In this document: in pieces, positions 1-10,249 of the stretch
Layout: every line of letters begins with the position of its first letter
Position numbering within the stretch: the first letter of the stretch is position 1
Source: Spirodela intermedia
Lineage: Eukaryota > Streptophyta > Magnoliopsida > Alismatales > Araceae
Length of the DNA stretch: 64,000 bases
Reading direction: 5' to 3'
NCBI GenBank assembly: GCA_902729315.2
Contig: LR746275.1
Coordinates: 436,501 to 500,500 of the forward strand
The notes under the pieces: model-generated
Database searches by the model: none
What the model was told of the DNA's origin: nothing
What the model saw: only the letters and a program-made list of their open reading frames with translations
Program-made: the position numbers and the translations under genes

Positions 1-105
1 TATATTGATGTACGATATCACAAGATTCGTGAGTTAATGAATTTTAGAGATATCTTTTTAGAAAAGGTTCAACCTTCTCCTATGTGGGCAAGCCCATATT
101 TTTAA
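1..105 (+). pseudogene. Ty1/copia pol C-terminal remnant (RNase H end)
   Basis: Frame 1 from base 1 reads YIDVRYHKIRELMNF and stops at 103-105. This resembles the end of the copia RNase H domain, where a K-H-I-D-(V/I)-R-Y-H-x-I-R-E type motif follows the last catalytic Asp. After about 22 residues the match is lost (the expected N-x-A-D-M-x-T-K motif is missing), so this is a decayed scrap of an element lying mostly outside the window. Identification rests on the short motif only. Confidence 0.5.
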
Positions 106-1424
106 GAGGTGATGATTTGAACCATCCTTATTTCCATGCTCATTCCTTACACAAATGGGTCAATAAAGATGAAGTGACACCACTCACTCACTACATAACC
201 CCCAAACAGGTTAATAGGGATGAGGTGACATCACCCACTACTTGCGCATTTTCTAAACAATTTAGTAGGGATGGGCTAACACTGCCAATATTAAAATTTC
301 AATAGATGAACTAAAATCATGAAAATTACTACTAAACATAAGATCAAAACCTAAAATCATCTATAGGTGTAGCAATTCTAATAGTAAAAAACTAAGGAAA
401 TTATTTTTATTCAAATGTGTAAAAACTTGAGTAATATATGAAACTAAATTTCTTCAAAATATCATATCAAGTTAAATTTCATTAGTAACATTTAAATTAC
501 AAGAAGAAAATGAAAAACTAATTTTTAACATCTAGGAGTCAAACTTTTTGTGCCACTACCTCAATGTCTATTTCAACTCATAAAAAGACTACTTCAATTG
601 ACAGATAAGATGTTCTAATCTCTATACAACAAAATCCTTCGACTGCTACATATAATTGTCTCTTCTAAATCTCCTTAAATAAATGTCATCTTTATATCCA
701 ACTAAAGTTCTATATCTTCATATGCGATGATAATCCTTAAACTTAAAGTGTCGTAGGCCTTTAAATTGGTATTAATCAAAATATTTATAAACCTAACTTC
801 TAATTAATTTTGAGTATATATGGTCAATTAGGGTCGCATCCAACTAAAATTGGGTTTTAAAATAGGATTAAGAGTTGATTCCTAGTGATGAATGGGGGTG
901 AAATGATAAGAAATGAAAGTCTGAGGTAAGGAGATAGAAGAGTTTCTAGATCTCAAGAAAATCTTGAGATCGGGGGGCAGAAGTTTGAGGGAAACATGAG
1001 GTGATGGGTTTGTGCAGAAAAAGAACTAGTCCCCACACTAACATTTACCTTCTACTCTTGTCTAGTAATGAAGTCGAGACGTAATCGTGCTGCACTAGGA
1101 TTGAACATTCACTATAGGGTCTTCTTCATCAACCCCAAGCTCTATTCATCTGCAAATGAGTGCGCCTCCTTTCTTGGCAGTCAATCAAGATTTGCTGAAG
1201 AAAACTTCATTCAATCTCGAAGAAGAAAGGGAGAGGGATCCTTGAGGATTTTTATGTGGCCAACCTTCATTTGGGTTATCAAAGAATGCTCAAAATAAGT
1301 TGAGCAAGGTACAATAAATGCCCCTATCATTTTTCCTTTTTTACCCTTCTCAAGTTTGACATCATCACCCTTTTCCAAGCTCTTTTTAAACAATTAAAAC
1401 TTAGATTCTAGCACTTGAGGTTCA
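106..1424. other. AT-rich intergenic DNA, decayed repeat
   Basis: No gene is supported here. Bases about 300-560 resemble, in inverse orientation, bases about 8520-8760, so at least that part is dispersed repeat. The short open frames at 84-305 and 1068-1298 have no recognisable domain and no exon context. Confidence 0.5.
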
Positions 1425-1795
1425 GGGATGTTTTGCTTGATCGCTCTGACCTGCGGGCCTTGGGTGTGGTTCCTACCTGGTCACTTTAGTGAGGGGACCC
1501 TAGACTATGGTTCCCGCCTGCTCCAACCTTATGGTCCTTGAACTGTGGTTCCCACTTCGTTGCTTAGGTGAGCAGACGTTGGGGTGTGGTTACCACCTAG
1601 TCACTCTGACCTGTGGGCCCTGAACTATGGTTCCCGCCTGGTTGCTTAGGTGAGCAGACCTCGGGGTGTGGTTACTGCCTGGTCTCTTTGGCCTGCAAAC
1701 CTTGGAATGTGGTTCCTGCATAGTTGCTCCGGTGAGCAAACTTGGGGTGTGGTTACCACCTAGTCGCTTTGGCCTGCGGGGCTTCGGGCTAAGCA
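1425..1795. repeat. 82-bp minisatellite, about four degenerate units
   Basis: The phrases 'gtgagcagac', 'ggtgtggtt(a/c)c' and 'ctttggcctgc' recur. The AGCAGAC/AGCAAA core starts near 1571, 1653 and 1735, giving an 82-base period, with a more diverged unit before it. It is GC-rich against AT-rich flanks. No long reading frame crosses it. Confidence 0.75.
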
Positions 1796-1800
1796 GCCCA

Positions 1801-3243
1801 ATAATTTTTTGGGATGTACTCTAGTTTTTGGGATCTCCATGGCCTGGTTCTCAAATATTTTTGCTCCATAAAATACATCTAAGTTCTGAACAACTAATAA
1901 CTCAAAAAGAAACAAATGTTACCATAGATAATCCACTTGACTTCAAAGCAGTGAAGTGAGATTAATCTATAGAATCCAATCAGATCTAAATAAAAAAATA
2001 GAACTAAGGCAATTGTATTAGAATCTATGAACAAGTAAGCATTAATGATAATATGCATATTTTTAACTAAATTTATGTAATAATTTTTGGATAAATGATT
2101 CATATATTCATAAATGTATGCATATTATCATAACCCCCTACTTATCTCATTACTAGCCCCCTAGCAATGATATGTATATAAGCTCAAACTTAGTATCCTT
2201 CTTCTTCTATTATCTCTTCTGAACATAGTCTCTCTTTTATATGGGTTTAAGTGCAAGGAAGAGTGAGGGGCTTGTTTCTAGGTTTACCCACATATCCTAC
2301 TAATCGTTTCCTCTCCTAGTGACATTGAAGGTCTTGGCCCTCATCAGCCTTTCTATGAATCAATGAAGTTTCCACTTTTTCTTCCATCTCTCAAATTGTT
2401 AGCTAACAGCATCCTTGGCTTCTCCTTTTCTGCAAAGAGATATGCATGCCTTGGTCATACTAAAGGGTTATGGTCAGCGGTCATAAGGAAAATATGATTT
2501 GCATTTTTATTTTATTTTCACTTTCTTCTTCTTCTTCTTCTTCTTCTTCTTCTTCTTTTGAAGAAGAAGAGGACTAGAAGATGTAGACGAAATGTCATGA
2601 GCATGCATAGAATTCTCATTCTTGTACTTCTACTTGACTTTTCCTACACTACTGTTTCATGAATTGATCTGTAGGATTTTTTTATTTTTTTATTTTTCAT
2701 TTTTTTGCTACCAAGGACTTGTAGATGTATATAACTGAACGTTACTTGGCTAAAAGACAAAAAATGTTACCTACAATTGAGAACTTAGGATACTTATCCA
2801 CCCACTAAATATCAGAGTCCAACTGCATACTTGGGTTTCACCCCCAATTTCAGACAAGGGGTAGATTGATGTTACACCCTCAACTCCCACTTACTTTTTA
2901 CCTCACAATCCAGATGAGATTGAGTCAAAAGAGAAGAATTTGTTTCTAAATCAGGATACTAATTTTGGGTATATCAAAGCATACAAATGATACATGTGAA
3001 ATCATAAAAGAAAAATATGGCAAGTAAGTTGTGTAATATGTAGTTTTGTCCTAGTCCCCCCTTGCATTCAACTCATGCATTGTCCATAATGTATTCAGGT
3101 AAGTGTGACAGAATTGCAAACAAAAAATTTGAAGCTCCATATGCATGCTTACCTACCATAGCACCTAATTCAATTCTCATGTACCTGAATAAGATAAGAA
3201 GAGCAAAATTGCTAGGGTTTGATCCATTAGATTCCTTCATTAA
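1801..3243. other. AT-rich intergenic DNA
   Basis: No gene recognised. It may include the untranslated end and LTR belonging to the gypsy pol remnant that follows on the minus strand, but I could not define LTR borders. A (CTT)n run lies inside it. Confidence 0.4.
2524..2559. repeat. (CTT)n microsatellite
   Basis: Perfect trinucleotide run immediately followed by GAAGAAGAAGAGG, so the end of the run can pair with the following purine tract as a hairpin. Confidence 0.9.
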
Positions 3244-3475
3244 TCAGTAAAAAATAATATAAAAAAAGGAAATGAACAAAAAATTGAGTTTAAGGAGACT
3301 TAGGATAGGTTGAACCCTTGGGGTCAGCTCTTCCGCAGCTCTACCAAGGCTGTGAAGATGAATCGCTATTGAAGGTGATAGAATTTCACCCTCCACATAA
3401 GGTTTACTCTGGCCATTCACCTTGAAAGTTTTTCCTAATTTTGGATCTACAATTAATACAGCACCACAGTCATAT
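3244..3475 (-). pseudogene. Ty3/gypsy pol C-terminal remnant
   Basis: Read on the minus strand, this contains GKTFKVNGQSKPYVEGE, the signature found at the extreme C-terminus of many plant Ty3/gypsy polyproteins (end of integrase, typically T-F-K-V-N-G-x-R-L-K-P-Y). A stop lies at 3244-3246. Everything upstream in the element (protease, RT, RNase H, integrase core) is missing, because sequence above about 3490 is ABCB exon. The remnant therefore abuts the truncated transporter in the same orientation. The join looks like a deletion or insertion breakpoint rather than an intron border. Confidence 0.65.
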
Positions 3476-3489
3476 AATTTAAGGATAAT

Positions 3490-4853
3490 GCAAGTCGCTG
3501 AACGCCAGCGGCGAGGCCCTCCTGGCAGCTCGCCTTGTACGAAGCATTCAGCGACTTGCTGTACTTATCCACTGCCAGCTTCTCCCCGGTAAAGGAGGCC
3601 ACCTGCACGCAGAGCACCCAATGAGAAGGACGTAGGACACTTCCGCGGGAAAGTCCGTCGATCTTATGGCGCAGCGGTGGGTGGCGCTACTCACCGTTCT
3701 TATGGCACCGATCGTCTGCTCGACGATCACCGACGACTCCGCGTAGGTCGTCTGTCCGCGAGACGCCATCTTCACGATGAGCGTGGCCATGACGGCGCCG
3801 GCCACCACGAGGGGGGGGATGGTGGACAGCATGAAGAGGGTGAGGAGCCATCCCTGGACGAACGCTATCACGAATCCCCCGACAAAAGTTGACACCAGCT
3901 GGATGAACTTGCCCACCTGAGACGCAGAGGACGACGGGGATCTTTTAGAGCAGAAGAAGATGAATACTTAGCAGCTAGAAGAAGAAGACGGTTTATAATG
4001 GACCATAACTCCATCTTCTCGCCCATGGCGTCTTGAATGAAGACGGTGTCTCCGGACATCCTTCCCACGACTTCCCCCGTGTTCGTCTCCTTGTCGAAGA
4101 AGCCGATCTCCTGTCTCAAGATGGTCTTCAAGTACAGATTCCTGATCCTCGTTGCCTGCCTCTCGCCGGTGACCATCCAGCAGGTCACCTCTATCGCAGA
4201 CAGACCCCGAGGAAGAAGAAGAAAGAAACAGAGTCACTACCACCGCTGCAAGACGGAGAAGATTAAGGAAGGGAGGGAGCTTACGGAGAAACGACGCAAG
4301 GCCGGCGCCGATGGCCAGGTAGACATATTGCAGAGAAACCTGCGGACAAAACGAGCGATAAGGGGCTGAGAAAGATAGGATCGTCAGCTGCGGGGGTGAT
4401 TTCCCTGCACACCTTGGAGACCCTGTCGACGACGTCCTTAATGTCCGGAGACTCCCCAAAGGAGTCCGTCAGGTTCCCGAACAGGAGGGTTATCAGAGGC
4501 ATGGAAACGCCGTTCGCCATAACTCCGATGGTCCCGAGAACCATGAGAACTATGTCCGTGGAATCGGCAAAGGAGAAGAGCTTTCTGAAGCGGACGACCT
4601 TCGTGCCCTCATCCTCAATTATCTGGTCCGACCCTGGGCAGCAGCCGTCACGGGCGGCGTTCTCCGAGCTGCTCCCGGTGGGCCCTGCATGCTTCTCGTT
4701 GAACCCACCGTCTCTGTTCACTACATTGCCGCCCAACTCCCCATCCTCATGTCCTCCTCCCATCTTCGGCGAGCAAACTGCCGAGGAAGGCCACCTGGTT
4801 ACCACCCGCCCTGGAGCTCTTCGTCGGCGGCGGCGGCGACTGTTTGCCGCCAC
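3490..4853 (-). pseudogene. ABCB: Truncated ABCB (P-glycoprotein/MDR-type) transporter, 5' part only
   Basis: Exons on the minus strand: 4853-4413, 4339-4285, 4190-4015, 3916-3695 and 3602 to about 3500. They encode the N-terminal third of the first membrane domain of a full-size plant ABCB, closest by motif to the Arabidopsis ABCB4/11/21 group: KLFSFADSTDIVLMVLG, then [54 protein letters not shown] and VASFTGEK. Full-length members have about 1,250 residues (two membrane and two ATPase domains). Here about 330 residues exist and no Walker or signature motif is present. Homology stops after CQEGLAAG and gypsy sequence follows. The donor after exon 3 (MGEK) reads AT instead of GT, which would block normal splicing. 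Start: ATG at 4853, or the in-frame ATG at 4763 (MGGGHEDGELGG), after an Arg-rich leader. Intact homologues act as plasma-membrane exporters, auxin in some cases. This copy is almost certainly non-functional. Confidence 0.85.
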
Positions 4854-4859
4854 ATAGGA

Positions 4860-7800
4860 TGAGACCGGCCTGTGGGAGAGGGTGGCCGAGCAAACAGGCT
4901 TAGGACACAGACATCAACGTCGATATGATGAGTGAGATCCAGAGAAGGAAATCCCAAGAGCCCCTTCTAGAGAAATTATGTGAAGATCATTTTATCCCAA
5001 CAGATCCCGAAAAAACAATCTCGGCTTCCCATGAACACGCCAGGAGCAAAATCTCCCTTTCCGCTATTAAGTCAAACCCTAATGATCAGTCAATGCAGGG
5101 GAAAAAGAAGGATCTGCGCTTTCCATTTGGAGGCACGCATGTTGATCACCCCAGCAACCCTCCACCTTCCCAAAAAACAGTGAGAGAAGAAAAGTGGAGA
5201 GAAGACGAAGACGACGACGAAGGAGAAGAAGAAAGGACGACAAACAGGGAGAACAGAGGAGAGAGGACTGAGCAGGAGGAACCCACCCACCTTGGAAAGG
5301 GTGAAGGGGCGACTCTGCAACGTATGACTCACCTGAGGATGTTCATATGGTTTCCCTGTTCCGTCAGTGAACTCATTGAGCAAAGGTTATATTGTCACCA
5401 AGCGGTGGGAAGCATCGTCTTTTTGGTAATAGGAGGGAGATTGACCCACTCACTGCGCGGACGGACGCTTTATTTGTTTGAAGTATTTGTGGGTGTTTTT
5501 GTCGGTTTGCCTAAATTCTCTGTCTCTTTCTCTCTCTCCATATTGTTCCCAGAGTTGAGGGTCAGAGTTTGGGGGATAGAGAGAGAGAGAGAGAGACAGA
5601 GAGAGTCGTGGAAGAGTCCAGTCCACGATTTCCCTGGCCCTACAGATTTTCTAAACTTGTTTTTATACGCGGCCCAATAAATGACATGGCGGTCCATAAA
5701 AACCCCTTCCGGCAATAAATGACATGACGGCGGTGGGTACTCCCATTGTGGCGGCCGCGGCCACTTGATGCCGGCGACAAAGCCAGGTTGGCAAGGATCT
5801 CTTGCTCTCCCAGCCCCCCCTATCCCTTGCGTTCAAGACTTCATTGTTTATCTCTTTCGCGAAAATATAATTTGTGAGGAATATTTTCACAGAATTATCT
5901 CGCGCCTGGAGGATTTCTCGCCGCATTTTCCTTTCGACTCGTCATGTTCTCCCTTTGACCGTCCTTGCAACCGTCCACCTCAAGACGCTAATGGGTTTTG
6001 TTGATGGATCAGTAGGCGCGTGACAAGTATGCCCATCTCTTCTCCTCTCTCTCTCCTCCACACATTTGACAATTTGAAAGTATGAACATAAATTTTGCCC
6101 CGCAATATTCAAGTTTGGATCAAACCCCACCCCGGGTAACCTTAACCACTCATTGTCATGAACAACAATCACTATGCCAAAAAACCAAAAATAAAAAAAT
6201 CACTCTGCCATCTGTATTTGGCTGTTGGCAATTACTATGTCACCACAATAGTTGGTCCCCACATTTTCATGAATTAAATTTGATTAAAAGTTTTCTTTTT
6301 TGACATTATTCATGTTTCCTATTTTGGGCATGCTAAACTTTTTCTCATTTTTAAGCTGGAGGAAATCATTAATTTTGAGATAGGCGGGACTTTGATGCAA
6401 CCAAGCCTTTAAGTCACGACATGGCAGGACAATCAATTTGAATGTCTCATGGCTAAATCAACTCTACTTTTATTTTTTCTTGCTCATTCCAAATGTGTCA
6501 GCACCACAATCAATACCATTTTACTCCACGAGTGTAATAAACTATCCAAGTCAATGATTGTAGTGGGGACCAAGTAAAAGCCCCAGTTATTATTTTAAAT
6601 TTTGATTTTTTAATACAAAATCCTCAACTAGCTCATGATGTTAATTGTTACAAATCTAATAGGCTGTTAACTATAAAAAAATTGAGGTAAAATGATAATT
6701 TGGTAGTATTGTAACCACCTTTACTGTCTTCATTAAGTATCTTGGAATGTTAATTTTGTCTCAACAAGATACTATAATCCATACCATTTATGAAGACATT
6801 GTACACGAATTAATTGAGTACTATTTTGATGATAATAAATATATATGGTAAACATGAAATATGCATGAATATTATTTTGGACTTCAACATAAAAATTAAA
6901 GGAGTAAAAATTACTAAAGAGTATAAAGTAAGAATATTAAATTTCTAAGTTGTAATTTAATGAATGTGTTTGAGTCTCATATTTTAATATTTTTAAATTT
7001 AGATTACCTTATCACTCAAAATTGTTACTTTATTTTTTACTGTATGAGATCATAATATCTAAAAATATTACCATTGATAGAAAGTAATAATTACAGTATC
7101 TGATTTTATCAGAATTACTGAAATAAAGTATTAGTATGAAAGTTTATCTAGTATACAAGATGTCTATGATACAACATTATTCCACCTAATTATTGTTTAT
7201 ATAAAATTAATCAATTGAATCTGAAGTATTTGAACGAATATTTGTGAATTTTAGAATAATATAATTTGTTACACTAATGAAAGTAATAATTTTAATCATC
7301 CAAAGTAATATGCAACTTACTAATATGACTTAATTGAATCAAACCTAAGTTAATATCTCTTTAGTAAAAAAAATCAAGTCTCAATAAAGAATTTGATGCA
7401 CCCATCATAAATGACTCTTTAATGAGTAATTTTGAATCTCAAGTTAATGTCATTGATTTCATTATTTTATTTCTTCTGAATTTATTGAAATAAACTTTCA
7501 TATTATCAAAAAAATTATGATTTTCCCAAAACATTACACTCGTTGGCCATCTTCAACAAATGGAATATGGCATGATAATTTTTTCCCTAAATATTAACTT
7601 TTAGTCAATGGTATTTTTTATGTGTAAAAAGAGGGTAATTTTTTTAAAAAATGATTAATTTTACGGTCAATTTTTACATGTTTTAATGATGGCATTATTC
7701 TATTCTAACCACTAAAGAGATTCAACAGAAAAATGGGTTTAGGAAATTGTATCTTATCTTGTGTTCTCAACTACACAAGTTTCTTATAAAAAGTTCACTC

Positions 7801-9680
7801 ACTTACATTAAGAAGAAATCATTTTTCACACTAAATAGTGTAAATAGAAATAGAGATGGAATCCAACAATATAGTTTGTGTAGGTAACCATTGAAATGGT
7901 TGGATATAGTTTATTCTCACCATTTCATGAACTAAAAGAAGTAGAGCCTTATACTTTTAGAAACCTTGAGCTTACACTGAAGGTAAGAGAGCCTTCTAGA
8001 ACTGAAACATTTACAATTGATTAGGAAAATAAGAGGAAACCATCTAAAGTTATGTCTACATGCTTCCATTTAAAGTTGACTAATATCTATATGGTTGTGT
8101 GAAAATGTCAAACTTGCACCATCCAAAGTTTTCACCTAAATGCATCCATGAAGCAGACTATATTACATTGTTAACTTAATAATTTTGCCTTATATTGTAG
8201 AGGTTTGTAACTAGAAGTGTGTGCTGGATGCAAACACACTAATCCTAAAGTGATGCAGGATGGTAAGTCAACAATTGCAATCAAAAAGTGTTTTCAAAGG
8301 TAGCAATAGAAACTCAAGAATATGCCCTTTAACAGAAGAGAAGGATAGGACCTGAACAACTATAAAGATCCATTATTTTATTTTATTTAACCTTAGTTCA
8401 TCATATGGATGACAAAAAGATGATGTGACTAAGCATTTTAATCCATATTTTTATGACTATTTCCTTTTACTACATTGATAATACTCTATTCCTCAGTGAT
8501 AGATGAGGATGAGTTTGTGAATTTATTTTTTTAGTTATTCTTCTTGCGATTTTAATGTTTCGTATGAAACTAGATAACAATCTTTTGAAGAAATTTAGTT
8601 TCATATATTACTCAAGTTTTATATGGATTCAAATAGAAATCATTTTCTTGTTTTTTCATAATTAGAGTTGTTCTGCCAATGAATGATTTAGGTTTTGGTT
8701 TTACTTTCATTAGTAATTTTCATCATTTTTATTTTACCTAGTTTTGATCCGTGAGATCAATTTATTTTGAATGATTATTCAGTTTTTTTATTGGAATTCA
8801 ACTCAAATCTTTTTCATTCACGACTAGTAGGGAAACCTCTCTGGTGGTCATATTTTCTCTCCTCCCCGCTATTTTTCTCAAATTTAGGTTTATTTTTCGT
8901 CATTTATTTTTCTTTTCTTTTGGTGAATTTATTTACCATTTTCTTAAGAATATTTTGTAGGCCTTGAGTCATTAATCAACATTGAACATGGGTGGATATC
9001 AAATTTGAAAGATTTCAAGCTCAAGCACTATGTGAGAGTTTTAAAATGTAGAGAAGACTATTTTATTCTTTATTCTCTTTTTAATAATTCTTTTATTAAA
9101 AAAATGATATTTATATTTACCATTATCCTTGTGGACAACCTGAATTCATAAAAAATTAATTTTAATTCCTATTTTTAATTTGGCTTTATAAATATTTATA
9201 ATTTGATCATTTTTTTACAACAACTAAAGTAACATCATTGACATGAATTAAGTGAGCTTGAGCATATGGTCATGAAAAAAAAATTCAAAATGTTTAAGTT
9301 TCTAATACCTTTGTCATTAAGTATTGACATTCTGATAAAATATCAAAGCAAAATGCTAGTTGAATATGTAAATGTTGATGGTTGGAAGGATTCCACGAAA
9401 ATACAGATAGAAATAACAAACTCAATGAAAGAAATAGGTGTTGTTTTCCAATGATCGATTTTTCTTCTCAAGCATTCAAGTGGAACGAATAAACCCAAAA
9501 AATATTATCATGTTAACTTGATGCACATCTTAATGTCCAATCATGGTTAAATGTGACTCAACCATGCAATGGGATTTGAACCATTACGTTTAATGAATTA
9601 ATTGTGTCATGTAAAATTATTATTGACTACTTTGTATGGAATTTAAGTTCAACACTTCAGAGATTAATTCGTAGTAAACT

Positions 9681-9731
<51 letters not shown>

Positions 9732-10068
9732 GGGGGGGTTGGCAAAAAGTAAACAATTTCGTGAGCTAAGTCACACCGTTTATTTATTTCAGCTACCACA
9801 TATTTTTTGATGTGACGCTAGTGAGAGAGTGAGGTTATGATGCCATCAGGTGCCTTGAAGGGCCTTTATAATGTTTGATCAAGCTCGTAGGGGCTTTTTG
9901 TATTTTAATATACTTTTGAGTTGACACAAATGAGCCTGACTGTTTTCCATATTAACCAACTCAACAAGGGAAATGGGCCTTAACCCATAAAAAAATAGGC
10001 TTTAGGCCCAATAGCATTCAACCCTAGGAATGTCCCAAGTGGGGACCGACCAACCGGGCGTGCGGGTG
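4860..10068. other. Long intergenic region, AT-rich, repeat-derived
   Basis: Bases 4860-5700 are the former 5' flank of the ABCB remnant and hold purine-rich and (GA)n stretches, including one near 5578-5596. An open frame at 4925-5680 is low-complexity and has no recognisable domain. From 6.2 to 10 kb the DNA is strongly AT-rich with no gene. Bases about 6800-7265 resemble about 60530-60990, and 8520-8760 resemble 300-560 inverted, pointing to old dispersed repeats. Confidence 0.5.
9684..9726. repeat. (GA)n microsatellite
   Basis: Near-perfect GA run of about 43 bases, about 520 bases upstream of the TGD4 start codon. Confidence 0.9.
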
Positions 10069-10078
10069 GCACGTGTAA
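10069..10078. promoter_or_regulatory. G-box/ABRE-like motif upstream of TGD4
   Basis: GGCACGTGTA contains the CACGTG core bound by plant bZIP and bHLH factors, about 175 bases upstream of the TGD4 start. Function is inferred from the motif only. Confidence 0.3.
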
Positions 10079-10249
10079 AACTCTCTCGCTTCACACCCGA
10101 CCGACTTTCCTGAGATGGGAGAAGGAGATGAGAGCCCCAGCAGCGGTCCTCGGAACTACTCACCGTCCAGTCATGTCGGTGTGGAGACCCTAGAGTCACT
10201 GTAAGAGGTCACAGAGAGAGGAGGAGAGGGGGACGGGGGGGGCGGGGAG

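Noticed and set aside
4925-5680. 251-codon open frame on the plus strand
   Set aside because: Purine-rich low-complexity content (runs of E, R, D), no domain, and it lies in the 5' flank of the ABCB remnant. Not supported as a gene.
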